Source: an uncultured Eubacteriales bacterium
GTDB taxonomy: Bacteria > Bacillota > Clostridia > Lachnospirales > Lachnospiraceae
Assembly: GCA_900314775.1 (NCBI GenBank)
Contig: OMWM01000007.1
Span: 1-57,961 of the forward strand
DNA length: 57,961 nucleotides
Direction: 5' to 3'
Positions 35,772 through 44,390 of the stretch are shown piece by piece. The first letter of the stretch is position 1. Each line of letters opens with the position of its first letter. Made by a program: the position numbers and the translations under genes. Under the pieces are notes generated by a model. It was not told the origin of the DNA. It made no database searches and saw only the letters and a list, made by a program, of their open reading frames with translations.

Positions 35772-35794
35772 GGGCAGCGTCCTGAAAGCTGCCC
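35772..35794. promoter_or_regulatory. Hairpin in the rubrerythrin upstream region
   Basis: GGGCAGC (35772-35778) and GCTGCCC (35788-35794), a 7-bp inverted repeat in the 5' region of the rubrerythrin gene. No T-run. Between it and the gene lies CTTTG-TTTGA-CAAAG, a second inverted repeat near 35743-35757. Both may be regulatory; no PerR-type box was recognised. Confidence 0.35.
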
Positions 35795-35824
35795 TGCAGC
35801 CGCATCATTGTCGGTATAAAATAA

Positions 35825-35849
35825 CCGGGGACCGCACTGCGGCCCCCGG
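35825..35849 (-). terminator. Terminator of the iron alcohol dehydrogenase gene
   Basis: CCGGGG-A-CCGC with GCGG-C-CCCCGG, 10 paired positions interrupted by one wobble, followed on the minus strand by TTATTTTAT. 23 nt after the stop. Confidence 0.75.
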
Positions 35850-35872
35850 CTGTCAGCTCAATTGATATCCGA

Positions 35873-37126
35873 TCAGAAATCAACCTCGGTGTCATAGTAG
35901 CAGGCTTTGAGAAGCTTTGCCATCAGGTCAATGTCTTCCTGTTTATCTGCGGAGAGTGCACGCGGGTTGGTCAGCGTGCAGGCGTCGCCGATTGCGTTCT
36001 TCGCAATCTCTGGCAGTCTCTCAAGGAATACATCTTCCGGAACAAATCCCTGTTCTGTCGGATAGCTGTCCGCGCCGTAGTTCTTAATGCAGTGCGGAAT
36101 ATTCATCTTATCATTCATGCCGCGCAGGTAGCTGATCAGTGCTGCGATCTTCTCTTCCTGCGTATTGCCGCCGAGCTGGAGATAATCAGCGATGAATGCG
36201 TATCTCTCTGCTGCACGGTCATCCTTCGCATTGAAAGCGATTACCTTCGGCAGATACATCGCATTGGCTGCACCATGGATGATATGTGCGCCGTAATCAG
36301 CAAATGCAGCGCCGGTCTTGTGTGCCATCGAGTGAACGATACCAAGGGACGCACTCGAGAAAGCGATACCAGCCAGGCACTGTGCGGAATGCATTGCGTC
36401 ACGTGCTGCCATGTCATCGCCGGCTGCCTTGTCTTCATTGTAGGAATTAACAAGGTTCTCCTTGATCATGGTCATGGCAAGCAGTGCCGGTGCATCGGTA
36501 AACGGTGCTGCTGCGGTGGAAACATAAGCCTCGATCGCATGGGTCATCGCATCCATACCGGTGTGGGCAACGAGCTTCTTCGGCATCGTCTCTGCCAGTT
36601 CCGGGTCAACGATTGCCACATCCGGTGTGATCTGGAAATCAGCGATCGGATACTTGATGCCCTTGTCGTAATCCGTGATAATGGAGAATGCTGTTACCTC
36701 GGTAGCCGTGCCGGATGTCGAAGATACAGCACAGAATTTTGCTTTATGACGAAGCTCCGGAAGTGCGAATACCTTGCACATATCCTCGAATGAGCATTCC
36801 GGATGCTCGTACTTGATCCACATAGCCTTGGCAGCATCAATCGGTGAACCGCCGCCGATCGCCACGATCCAGTCAGGCTGGAACTCTTCCATCTTCTTCG
36901 CGCCGTTCATAACGGTGGTAACGGACGGATCGGCTTCGATACCCTCGATCAGCTCTACTTCCATGCCTGCTTCCTTCAGATAATCTTCTGCTTTCTGAAG
37001 AAATCCGAAACGCTTCATGGAGCCGCCGCCGACACAGATAATAGCCTTATGGCCCTGCAGTGTCTTCAGCGCTTCCAGTGAACCTTTGCCATGGTAAATA
37101 TCACGTGGATTTGTAAATCTCTGCAT
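35873..37126 (-). CDS. Iron-containing alcohol dehydrogenase
   Basis: 417 residues of the Fe-ADH family. NAD(P)-binding [15 protein letters not shown] (about 91-105), the [15 protein letters not shown] segment, and metal ligands in [25 protein letters not shown] and [13 protein letters not shown]. Proteins of this type reduce butanal, acetaldehyde or other small aldehydes; substrate unknown here. Single gene with its own promoter and terminator. No mutation of ligands is seen. Confidence 0.92.
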   Translation of the reverse strand: MQRFTNPRDIYHGKGSLEALKTLQGHKAIICVGGGSMKRFGFLQKAEDYLKEAGMEVELIEGIEADPSVTTVMNGAKKMEEFQPDWIVAIGGGSPIDAAKAMWIKYEHPECSFEDMCKVFALPELRHKAKFCAVSSTSGTATEVTAFSIITDYDKGIKYPIADFQITPDVAIVDPELAETMPKKLVAHTGMDAMTHAIEAYVSTAAAPFTDAPALLAMTMIKENLVNSYNEDKAAGDDMAARDAMHSAQCLAGIAFSSASLGIVHSMAHKTGAAFADYGAHIIHGAANAMYLPKVIAFNAKDDRAAERYAFIADYLQLGGNTQEEKIAALISYLRGMNDKMNIPHCIKNYGADSYPTEQGFVPEDVFLERLPEIAKNAIGDACTLTNPRALSADKQEDIDLMAKLLKACYYDTEVDF

Positions 37127-37187
37127 TTCAGTTACCTCCTGTTTACCCTTATGATATTGTTAATTTTTTCACCATTTGTTTGCTATT

Positions 37188-37216
37188 ATCATAGCACATT
37201 CGTAGACATTGAACAA
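37188..37216 (-). promoter_or_regulatory. Promoter of the alcohol dehydrogenase
   Basis: On the minus strand TTGTTC (37211-37216), 17 bp, TATGAT (37188-37193), about 62 nt before the ADH ATG. Confidence 0.65.
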
Positions 37217-37234
37217 TCAATTTGGGGATGATAT

Positions 37235-37264
37235 GAGCAGATTTAATAAAATTTTAATCTGCTC
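37235..37264. other. Hairpin downstream of the membrane protein gene
   Basis: GAGCAGATT (37235-37243) with AATCTGCTC (37256-37264), 9 bp and a 12-nt loop. On the minus strand, the direction of the membrane protein gene, no T-run follows; on the plus strand TTTATAATT follows. It could be a weak terminator or stabilise mRNA. Confidence 0.4.
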
Positions 37265-37271
37265 TTTATAA

Positions 37272-38858
37272 TTATTTGCGTTTTTTTATGTACGCTGCCG
37301 CTGCCGTGCCGGCCGCAGCAAAACCGCGCCAGGCGTACGGGATCAGAAGCAGAAAATAGACGACCGTGTACTGCGTCTTCGCCTCCCACAGAAAATGGAA
37401 AAGGAATCCGCCGATAAATATCACTGCCGGCACGAGGCTCTCCCAGAGTTCCCCGCCGCGGCGCCGGCGGCACCTTCCGCCGAAATCCAGCAGAAAATAC
37501 AGGAATGCGCCCTCATAGACCAGCGACTGCAGGATATCCGTCACCGCCAGATAAATGCTGTTCAGCCGGCCGCCCTGCTCCATCAGGCTGGCCGTAAACG
37601 CATTGCCGCGCGTCTCATCGTCAGCCGTTTTCTGAATCCAGAGTGACTCGAAGGTCGGCTCCGTCCACTGGGACTGCGTCTTCCGGATGAAAAATTTCCA
37701 TGCATAGGACGGGTCGCTGCGGAATTTCTGCAGAGTTTTCTGCAGATCGCTGCGGACGACCGCTTCTGTCTTATCCGGATCGCCGCCGTTTTCCTGAAAG
37801 GTATCCACCTGATAGCCGTTGTACCAGCCATTTGCCCGCGGTCCTTTCTGCAGGCCCATTTCCACCCAGGCTATCTTCGGGATGCCGCCTTCACTGTAAC
37901 CGGTCGAGGTCTCGAAAAATGCCGTGACCGCCCGGCCGCCGGCCCAGACCGCCGCGATGCACAGCAGTACGCAAAGCAGCAGGCGCGGCTTTTTTCGGAT
38001 AATCGCCTCGCCGATCAGATAAAGCAGCAGGGCAACGCAGACAATCAGATAATTGCTCTTGATCTGCGCCGCGCAGGCGATCAGCACCGAAGACAGGATG
38101 GCGTGCCGCCATTTTCCGCTGCTGACAAATCGCTGCGCCGCCAGCAGCGCCAGCATGGACAGGGCAAATCCCGGCATGGTGCCGTATACAAACAGAAAAT
38201 AAAAAGAAAACGGCAAAAAACAGACGAGTGCCGTCCGCACCGCTCTGGTCTCTTTCAAGAATACTGTCAGCGCCCAGGTGCCCGCCAGCAGCGCCGCCAG
38301 ATTGATCACGCGAAATGCCGTAGAAGCGTATTTTGACCCGAATAGGCGGATCAGGCCGATCATATAGAGAATCAGCCCGTTCTGGGACGGGTAGGTATAC
38401 GCATAACCTTCTTCTGTTCCGCCGTAGCAGAAAGCGGTGTGTTTCCACGGCTCATAATTGCCCGCGAGCCAGAGCTTCGCGCAGCGATAGCACCTCTGGG
38501 CATCTGCCTCCAGCTTGCCGGGCACGAAAATAAGCCAGAGAATGCCTGCGGCGAAAACGGCGGCAGCCGTGATCAGCTCCGGTCTGACCGCATGTTTCCG
38601 CTTTGACGCGCGCAGCTGCTCCGCCTTCTGCGCGGTGCCCCGCTTCGCGGCAAACACCGCTATCATAAGCACTGCCGCCGCGCAGCATAGGTGCAGCGCC
38701 GGCGTATCGTGCAGATACTGCACATGCTCATTATAGCCGTAGACGGCGCACGTCCCCGTCGCGCTCAGAAAGATGAGCACGGCGAGCATCGCCATGATAA
38801 TAATCTGTATAAGGACAGACAGAATACGCTCTGCCCGCCCGATTGAACTGTTTTCCAT
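37272..38858 (-). CDS. Polytopic membrane protein, GT-C glycosyltransferase-like
   Basis: 528 residues from ATG 38858 (ACGGAG 8 nt upstream). About ten hydrophobic segments, such as LIQIIIMAMLAVLIFL near the start and LLLCVLLCIAAVWAGG later, with a large polar loop (about 350-430). An acidic EADAQ motif in the first loop after TM3 (LEADAQRCYRC) is placed like the catalytic acid of GT39/ArnT-like proteins. Weak overall match; it might be a polyprenyl-phosphate sugar transferase. Not in an operon with glycan genes. Confidence 0.6.
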   Translation of the reverse strand: MENSSIGRAERILSVLIQIIIMAMLAVLIFLSATGTCAVYGYNEHVQYLHDTPALHLCCAAAVLMIAVFAAKRGTAQKAEQLRASKRKHAVRPELITAAAVFAAGILWLIFVPGKLEADAQRCYRCAKLWLAGNYEPWKHTAFCYGGTEEGYAYTYPSQNGLILYMIGLIRLFGSKYASTAFRVINLAALLAGTWALTVFLKETRAVRTALVCFLPFSFYFLFVYGTMPGFALSMLALLAAQRFVSSGKWRHAILSSVLIACAAQIKSNYLIVCVALLLYLIGEAIIRKKPRLLLCVLLCIAAVWAGGRAVTAFFETSTGYSEGGIPKIAWVEMGLQKGPRANGWYNGYQVDTFQENGGDPDKTEAVVRSDLQKTLQKFRSDPSYAWKFFIRKTQSQWTEPTFESLWIQKTADDETRGNAFTASLMEQGGRLNSIYLAVTDILQSLVYEGAFLYFLLDFGGRCRRRRGGELWESLVPAVIFIGGFLFHFLWEAKTQYTVVYFLLLIPYAWRGFAAAGTAAAAYIKKRK

Positions 38859-38906
38859 TTTCCTGTCTCCGTTATGCCGATTTTTTCCCATAAAAAATAC
38901 CGACGC

Positions 38907-38938
38907 AAAAAGCCGGGTCCCCGTTCCGGGAACCCGGC
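38907..38938 (-). terminator. Terminator of the GNAT gene
   Basis: GCCGGGTCCCC (38912-38922) and GGGAACCCGGC (38928-38938), 11 bp with one wobble; on the minus strand followed by TTTTT. Confidence 0.88.
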
Positions 38939-38947
38939 AAACCGTCA

Positions 38948-39439
38948 TCAAAGCTCTTTGTAATATAGCAGAATATCTTCGTAGGAACCGTCTGCCAGCA
39001 GATAGCCGCCTGGAATTCTGCCCAGACACGTAAAGCCGAGGTGATCGTACAGATGAATTGCCGCCGCATTCGAGGCGACAACCGCATTGAACTGCAGAAT
39101 CCGGAAACCCAGCTGCTTTGCCTTCTTCAGGCAGTCCCGCACAAGCACCTCACCGATATGGCGGCCGCGCTGATCCGAACGCACCGCATAGCTTGCATTC
39201 GCAATATGGCCGCACCGGCCCGTGTTGTTCGGATGCAGGATATAGAGACCGACCGTCTCGCCGCTCTCCTCATCGACCGCAATGCCTGTATAGGTCTGCG
39301 AGCGGAAAAAATCATCCGCATTTTCCAGCGTCAGCTCTTCAATCTGAGGAAAGGCATCGGCGTCCCGCACGACGCGGTTCCAGATGGCACGCGCCGCCGG
39401 CTCGTCTTCCGCTGTATAAGCATGAATTTTTAATGACAT
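38948..39439 (-). CDS. GNAT-family N-acetyltransferase
   Basis: 163 residues. Acetyl-CoA-binding motif A appears as VRSDQRGRHIGEVLVRDCLKK (about 90-110), preceded by VGLYILHPN; C-terminal HLYDHLGFTCLGRIPGG matches the final strand and helix of GNAT proteins. Acceptor substrate unknown; similar proteins act on amino acids, antibiotics or the N-termini of peptides. Own promoter and terminator. Confidence 0.88.
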   Translation of the reverse strand: MSLKIHAYTAEDEPAARAIWNRVVRDADAFPQIEELTLENADDFFRSQTYTGIAVDEESGETVGLYILHPNNTGRCGHIANASYAVRSDQRGRHIGEVLVRDCLKKAKQLGFRILQFNAVVASNAAAIHLYDHLGFTCLGRIPGGYLLADGSYEDILLYYKEL

Positions 39440-39466
39440 GATAGAATTCCTCCTAAACCATGGACC

Positions 39467-39495
39467 AGTTTACTCCTTTTTCATGGCCCGTGCAA
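39467..39495 (-). promoter_or_regulatory. Promoter of the GNAT gene
   Basis: On the minus strand TTGCAC (39490-39495), 17 bp, TAAACT (39467-39472), 28 nt before the GNAT ATG. Confidence 0.65.
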
Positions 39496-39524
39496 GAGAG
39501 GAATGTGCCGCCGTACGCGGCCTG

Positions 39525-40886
39525 TCAGCGCTCATCCAGCGGTATATATTCCGTCGGCGGACACACATTGAGATAGGCCGGCCGGATGATCTTATCCACA
39601 TTGATCAGCTCCTCCAGCCGGTGCGCACTCCAGCCGGAAATGCGGGCGCAGGCGAAAATCGGCGTATACAGCTCCATCGGCAGATCGAGCATGCTGTAGA
39701 CAAATCCGCTGTAAAAATCGACATTCGTGCTGACACCCTTGTAGATATGGCGCTCCTGCGCGATCACCTGCGGTGCCAGGCGCTCGACACACGAGTACAG
39801 GCGGTAATCCTTCATCCGCCCCTTGGCCTCTGCCAGCTTCTTCACATATTTTCGGAAAATCATCGCACGCGGGTCCGAGATCGAATAGACCGCATGCCCC
39901 ATGCCGTAGATCAGGCCCTGGCGGTCAAATGCTTCTTTGTGAAGGAGCTTTTTCAGGTAATCGGCAACCGCTTCCTCATCATCGGTATCGGAAACATTTT
40001 TCCGCAGATCGTCAAACATCTTCACGACCTTGATATTCGCGCCGCCGTGCTTCGGTCCCTTGAGCGAACCGAGTGCCGCCGCAATCGTCGAATACGTGTC
40101 CGTGCCGGATGAAGTCACGACATGTGTCGTGAAGGTCGAGTTGTTGCCGCCGCCGTGGTCCATATGCAGCACAAGCGCAAGATCCAGCACCTTTGCCTCA
40201 AAATCCGTATATTTCTGATCCGGACGCAGCATCAGCAGAATATTCTCCGCTGCGGACAGCTCCGGCGACGGATTATGGATATAGAGACTCTTCCCGTTCT
40301 GGTCATGTTCCCAGGCATGGTAGCCGTAGACCGACAGCATCGGAAATACGGCGATCAGATTCAGGCACTGCCGCAGTACATTCGGCAGAGAAATATCATC
40401 GGCATTGTCATCGTAATAATAAAGCGTCAGCACGCTGCGGGACAGCGTGTTCATCATATCGTGCGCCGGCGCTTTCATGATGACGTCGCGGACGAAATTC
40501 TTCGGCAGATCGCGCTGCTGGGCGAGCAGACTGCGGAAATCCGCCAGCTGCTGCTTTGTCGGCAGCCGGCCGAACAGAAGCAAGTATGTGATTTCCTCAA
40601 ACCCGAATCGATCCTCGCTCAGGAATCCATGCGTCAGATCGTGGATCTCTATGCCGCGGTAGTACAGACGGCCGTCGCACGGCACCATATTGCCGTTTTC
40701 GTCCTTCTCAAACGCCTGTACGTTGGAAATATTCGTCAGTCCCGCGCGGACGCCATGGCCGTTGATATCACGAAGGCCCTTCTTGATATCATACTTCTCA
40801 TAAAGTTCACCGGGAATACCTGTATGTTCGCGGCAAAGTCCTGCCAGATCTTCCATAACGGGGGTTACTTTGGTTTCAAACGCCAT
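39525..40886 (-). CDS. gltA: Citrate synthase
   Basis: 453 residues from ATG 40886 (AGGAGG 8 nt upstream). Catalytic histidines lie in HMDHGGGNNSTFTTHVV and GMGHAVYSISDPRA, and the GPKHGGAN motif matches citrate/2-methylcitrate synthases; the aspartate is in STNVDFYSGF. It condenses oxaloacetate with acetyl-CoA; in strict anaerobes this feeds the branched TCA route to glutamate. No aconitase or isocitrate dehydrogenase is adjacent. The leader has a strong palindrome. Confidence 0.93.
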   Translation of the reverse strand: MAFETKVTPVMEDLAGLCREHTGIPGELYEKYDIKKGLRDINGHGVRAGLTNISNVQAFEKDENGNMVPCDGRLYYRGIEIHDLTHGFLSEDRFGFEEITYLLLFGRLPTKQQLADFRSLLAQQRDLPKNFVRDVIMKAPAHDMMNTLSRSVLTLYYYDDNADDISLPNVLRQCLNLIAVFPMLSVYGYHAWEHDQNGKSLYIHNPSPELSAAENILLMLRPDQKYTDFEAKVLDLALVLHMDHGGGNNSTFTTHVVTSSGTDTYSTIAAALGSLKGPKHGGANIKVVKMFDDLRKNVSDTDDEEAVADYLKKLLHKEAFDRQGLIYGMGHAVYSISDPRAMIFRKYVKKLAEAKGRMKDYRLYSCVERLAPQVIAQERHIYKGVSTNVDFYSGFVYSMLDLPMELYTPIFACARISGWSAHRLEELINVDKIIRPAYLNVCPPTEYIPLDER

Positions 40887-40923
40887 ACCGGACACCTCCT
40901 GTGCTTGCAAAATATGCTGAAAA

Positions 40924-40945
40924 TTCTGTTTATTATTAAACAGAA
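40924..40945. promoter_or_regulatory. Palindromic element in the citrate synthase leader
   Basis: TTCTGTTTA-TTAT-TAAACAGAA, a perfect 9-bp inverted repeat with a 4-nt spacer (40924-40932 and 40937-40945), between the probable promoter and the gltA ATG. As DNA a dimeric repressor site; as RNA a hairpin without T-run. No known operator consensus recognised. Confidence 0.5.
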
Positions 40946-40965
40946 AATGAATTTGCTACTATAAT

Positions 40966-40992
40966 ATCATATATTCCCACTCTTTTGTACAA
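40966..40992 (-). promoter_or_regulatory. Probable promoter of citrate synthase
   Basis: On the minus strand TTGTAC (40987-40992), then TATGAT at 15 bp (40966-40971), or TATTAT at 20 bp (40961-40966). The spacing is not ideal, so confidence is limited. Confidence 0.4.
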
Positions 40993-41044
40993 TAAATAAT
41001 AATAAAACGACTATAAAACGGGGCAAATGTCGCATTTGTGCCGA

Positions 41045-41659
41045 TTATTCTGCCTGATAAGCGTCAATTGTGCTGCTGAGCGTCTCCATCGCGGCAATCT
41101 CCTGATTGCCATACGGATAGAGGCTGTCGGTTCTGCCGGCATCGGTCAGCAGGTCGGTTTCATCCTCCTCCGGGTCGATCAGCGTGCGGTACGTGTTCTC
41201 CACCGACTGCCAGTTTTCCTTGAACACATCCCGTTCATCGCCGTCATCAAGTTCCGTCTCCATATAGGTCTGTGCCGTATCTTCCAGCTCCGTCTCCTTA
41301 AGGTCCGTCTCCGCGCAGAAATCACAGATATCTGCCGTGAGACCTGTCAGCTTCAGGCTGCTGCCGGCTGTTCCCGATTCCAGATTTTTCACTCTGTCAA
41401 AAAGCGTCCTGAGCTCCGCTTCCTGCGCGCTGCTGTCCGCCTCAGCTTCAGTCTGTGCCTGCCCGGCATCGGTCTGCGCCTGCGTCTCATCCTGCGCCGA
41501 CGCGCTCTCCTCCTGTGTCTGCACTGTCTCCGCCGTGGTCTCTTCCTGCGTCTCTACCTGAAGAGGCTCCGTAGACGCGGATGAGGATGCACTGCTGCAG
41601 CCCTGCAGAAAACTGCCCGCCGTCAGCGCGCAGATCAGAATCAAAGCCTGCTTTTTCAT
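41045..41659 (-). CDS. Acidic lipoprotein of unknown role
   Basis: 204 residues from ATG 41659. Signal peptide of lipoprotein type: MKKQALILICALTAGSFLQGC, with lipobox LQGC at about 18-21. The mature protein starts with a Ser/Thr/Glu/Gln-rich stretch (ETQEETTAETVQTQEESASA), then a charged globular part ending ETLSSTIDAYQAE. Such low-complexity linkers tether lipoproteins through the cell wall. No enzyme motif was recognised. Followed by a YbjQ gene upstream in the same direction, behind a terminator. Confidence 0.78.
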   Translation of the reverse strand: MKKQALILICALTAGSFLQGCSSASSSASTEPLQVETQEETTAETVQTQEESASAQDETQAQTDAGQAQTEAEADSSAQEAELRTLFDRVKNLESGTAGSSLKLTGLTADICDFCAETDLKETELEDTAQTYMETELDDGDERDVFKENWQSVENTYRTLIDPEEDETDLLTDAGRTDSLYPYGNQEIAAMETLSSTIDAYQAE

Positions 41660-41686
41660 TTCTCCCATCTCCTTTTATTTATATGG

Positions 41687-41723
41687 AAAAAGGATCTTCG
41701 GTTCTCCTGCAAACCTCGGATCC
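41687..41723 (-). terminator. Terminator of the YbjQ gene
   Basis: On the minus strand GGATC with GATCC, plus inner GGTT with AACC, followed by CTTTTT. It separates the YbjQ gene from the lipoprotein gene. Confidence 0.65.
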
Positions 41724-41768
41724 TCTCCCCTGTGCCGGGTTCTTCCCGGCTCCCTGTCATACAATCCG

Positions 41769-42089
41769 TTACTCAATCACAACCGCTGTGCCGCTGGCGG
41801 TTACCATCAGCATATCGTTGGCGGATCCAAGGACCTCGTAATCAATATCCACACCTACCACGGCGTTCGCGCCCAGCTCTGCCGCTCTCTGCTCCATCTC
41901 CTGAATCGCGGCCTCACGTGCCTTGATCAGTTCATCTTCATAGCCCTGCGAACGGCCGCCGAAGAAATTCAGGAAGCCGGCGCCGATGTCCTTGAGGAAA
42001 TTGATGCCGGTGATCACTTCACCGAATACGATCTGTCTGTATTCCCTTATTGTTCTGCCCTCTACGGTTGGTGTCGTTGTTGTAATCAT
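41769..42089 (-). CDS. YbjQ / UPF0145 family protein
   Basis: 106 residues of the heavy-metal-binding-like YbjQ family (UPF0145): [28 protein letters not shown] at the start and [20 protein letters not shown] toward the end are the hallmarks. The fold forms pentamers in solved members; function unknown. No neighbouring gene gives a hint. Confidence 0.9.
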   Translation of the reverse strand: MITTTTPTVEGRTIREYRQIVFGEVITGINFLKDIGAGFLNFFGGRSQGYEDELIKAREAAIQEMEQRAAELGANAVVGVDIDYEVLGSANDMLMVTASGTAVVIE

Positions 42090-42200
42090 AATCTTCTCCT
42101 GTTTTCGTGCTTATGTTAACAGCAGCGCACCGGGATTTCCCCTGTGCCCTATATAAAGATTACCATAGATAACGGGTTATGCACAATCCCCCGTTTCTGC

Positions 42201-42746
42201 TCATCTTCCGGACGGGGTGCCCATTTCCCGGCACAGCGCCAGAAATTCCGCCTCCACATCCGCCTGGCTGCGCAGCCTGATATCCGGTTCTGACAGAACC
42301 TGCGCATAGTCACCGGATATCGTCTCCGGCATCAGCGCATAAAACTCATAGCTGAGCATCAGATCGTCAATTGCAAATACCTGCCGTGTCTCCTTTGGCG
42401 TCAGCGCGCTGCCCAGATATTTCTCCCAGATCAGCGGCAGCAGATGATTCTCCGTCTCCTGATACGCTGTCAGCGCGGCTTTGACAGGTCTTGTCACATC
42501 CGACAGGTAGGCCTCTGCCGCATCGTGCAGCAGGCAGGCATACTGTACCCTGCCGGTATAGTCCCGTGCCTTCGCCTCCCGGCAGCAGTTGATCGAATGC
42601 TGCGCCACCGAGAAAAAATACCGCGTGTGCCCGTTTGCCCGGCAGAGCATCGAAAGCGCGTGGGCAATATCTCTGAGATCAATAAGATCCGTATCGACAT
42701 GCACCGGGTCAAAATGTTTACCGGTAAAGGTTGTTATATAACTCAT
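42201..42746 (-). CDS. HD-domain phosphohydrolase
   Basis: 181 residues. HD motif: HSINCC and YACLLHDAAEAYLSDVTRPVK, giving the H...HD...D metal-binding set. Similar proteins are nucleotidases (YfbR-like) or uncharacterised phosphohydrolases (COG1896 type). Start MSYITTFTGKHFDPVHVDTDLIDLRDIAH fits that family. The minus-strand gene diverges from the transporter at 43097. Confidence 0.85.
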   Translation of the reverse strand: MSYITTFTGKHFDPVHVDTDLIDLRDIAHALSMLCRANGHTRYFFSVAQHSINCCREAKARDYTGRVQYACLLHDAAEAYLSDVTRPVKAALTAYQETENHLLPLIWEKYLGSALTPKETRQVFAIDDLMLSYEFYALMPETISGDYAQVLSEPDIRLRSQADVEAEFLALCREMGTPSGR

Positions 42747-42946
42747 AAACGTCCTCCTTGTCCATCTGTTATAATATGGCGTTTACGGCGCCATGTAGAA
42801 ACGCTCAACCGTATTATGAGCTTATATAACAATTTCCTGATACAGAATAACTATACAGCAGGCGACGCGATGCGGCAAGTTTGTATACAATATTCCAAAT
42901 TTGTCTGCCATACGGTGCCTGCAAGGTTTTTTTACCGGAACATGCC
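42747..42946. other. Gap between HD gene and transporter promoter
   Basis: 200 nt with no gene. It includes GGCGTTTACGGCGCC, a short symmetric GC patch near 42779-42793, which probably belongs to the HD gene 5' region; no confident promoter was found for that gene. Confidence 0.4.
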
Positions 42947-42975
42947 TTGCAAATCAAAATTGACTGCACTATAAT
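42947..42975 (+). promoter_or_regulatory. Promoter of the ion transporter
   Basis: TTGCAA (42947-42952), 17 bp, TATAAT (42970-42975). One of the best promoters in the window; it predicts a leader of about 115 nt before the gene. Confidence 0.85.
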
Positions 42976-42981
42976 CCTGTT

Positions 42982-43085
42982 CGTAAAAAACAGATCTGCA
43001 GAATCTGCAATAATCTTTACCTTTAACCCGGTTTCGTGCCGGGCGGCAACTCCGGAGACTTTACATATTTTACTTACAGAGAAAG
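42982..43085 (+). promoter_or_regulatory. Structured leader, candidate riboswitch, of the ion transporter
   Basis: CAGAT (42991-42995) pairs with ATCTG (43003-43007). CCCGG (43027-43031) pairs with CCGGG (43039-43043), while the alternative CCGG (43039-43042) with CCGG (43052-43055) would exclude it; a GGCAACTCCGGAGAC block is conserved-looking. Mutually exclusive hairpins in a roughly 115-nt leader of an ion transporter suggest a cation-sensing element such as a Na+ or Li+ class. The class was not matched from memory. Confidence 0.5.
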
Positions 43086-43096
43086 GATTGGCGGGT

Positions 43097-44359
43097 ATGA
43101 AAATTATTGCTATCGTAGTTTTTATTGCCGTGATCCTGCTGATCATGACAGAACGGGTGCACCGGACAGCGGCTGCGCTTGCAGGTGCCGTCACGCTCGT
43201 TCTTACCGGCGTCATGACCGCAGATAAGGCACTTTCCTACATTGATTTCAACACAATCGGCATGCTGGTCGGTATGATGATACTGGTAGCTATCATACGT
43301 AAATCCGGCATGTTCGAATACATTGCGGTCCGGTCCGCGAAGGCCGTGCACGGCGACCCATGGAAGATCATGGTTGCCTTCGTGCTGATCACGGCGGTCC
43401 TGTCCTCGATACTGGATAACGTCACCACCGTACTCCTCGTCGGACCTATGACGATCGCCATCGCGCGGATGCTGGACATCAATCCGGTGCCGTTTCTGAT
43501 GACACAGATTCTGGCATCGAACATCGGCGGCACCGCCACACTGATCGGCGATCCGCCGAACATCATGATCGGCAGCGCAGCCGGGCTTTCTTTTACCGAT
43601 TTCCTGGCCAACACCGGTGTCTGCGTGATTTTCGTCATGCTGGCCCTGCTGCTGATGATGCGTATTTTCTATAAAAAACAGGTTGAATCCGGTGATATCG
43701 ACACAGAACGTGTCATGGCACTCGATCCGGACAAGTCCATTTCCGACCGGGCTCTGATGAACAAAGGTATTGCCGTCATCATCCTCACCATTATCGGTTT
43801 TATTTTCCATGATAAAATCGGGGTTGATTCCGCTGTCATCGCGCTTACGGCGGCGGCGGTCATGCTGCTGATCAGCCATCAGGATGTCGATGAGGCCATC
43901 AGCGGTGTCGAGTGGACGACGATCGTGTTCTTCATGTCGCTGTTCGTGGTTGTCGGCGGTCTGACAGAGACCGGCGTCATCAAGAGTCTCTCGACTCTTG
44001 TCATCAATATGACAAACGGCCATCCGGTCGTGACAATGGTCGTGCTGCTCTGGGTATCCGCGATCCTGTCGTCGTTCCTGGACAACATTCCTTTTGTGGC
44101 GACCCTGATTCCGCTCGTACTGGCGATGCAGTCTGCCGGTATGGACGTGGAACCTCTCTGGTGGGCAATTTCGCTGGGCGCATGCCTCGGCGGAAACGGC
44201 ACGATGATCGGTGCCTCCGCCAACGTCGTTCTCTCGGATATCAGTACAAAGCACGGCTATCCGATTACATTTCAGAGCTATCTGAAGACAGGTATGCCAT
44301 TCATGCTGGTTTCGGTCGGCATCTCGATGGTATTCCTGCTTGTGAAATTTGCGGTCTGA
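43097..44359 (+). CDS. ArsB/NhaD-family ion transporter
   Basis: 420 residues from ATG 43097 (AAAGGA upstream; the longer frame from 42881 covers the promoter). About eleven hydrophobic segments. The TERVHRTAAALAGA start, NVTTVLLVGPMTIAIARML and GGTATLIGDPPNIMIG motifs are those of the ArsB/NhaD/CitM superfamily; later ASANVVLSDI and FLDNIPFVATLIPLV repeat the pattern. Members export arsenite or exchange Na+/H+ or take up citrate, and the sequence does not decide which. No ars regulator is adjacent. Behind a structured leader. Confidence 0.85.
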   Translation: MKIIAIVVFIAVILLIMTERVHRTAAALAGAVTLVLTGVMTADKALSYIDFNTIGMLVGMMILVAIIRKSGMFEYIAVRSAKAVHGDPWKIMVAFVLITAVLSSILDNVTTVLLVGPMTIAIARMLDINPVPFLMTQILASNIGGTATLIGDPPNIMIGSAAGLSFTDFLANTGVCVIFVMLALLLMMRIFYKKQVESGDIDTERVMALDPDKSISDRALMNKGIAVIILTIIGFIFHDKIGVDSAVIALTAAAVMLLISHQDVDEAISGVEWTTIVFFMSLFVVVGGLTETGVIKSLSTLVINMTNGHPVVTMVVLLWVSAILSSFLDNIPFVATLIPLVLAMQSAGMDVEPLWWAISLGACLGGNGTMIGASANVVLSDISTKHGYPITFQSYLKTGMPFMLVSVGISMVFLLVKFAV

Positions 44360-44390
44360 GTGACCCGACCCGGAAAGGAAGCGTATTGGC

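Noticed and set aside
37235-37264. Terminator of the membrane protein gene
   Set aside because: The hairpin has no T-run on the minus strand; kept as an unassigned hairpin.
39591-39601. A further TTATCCACA inside citrate synthase
   Set aside because: Single copy in coding sequence, explained by the codons; kept only as a note against over-reading the murA pair.
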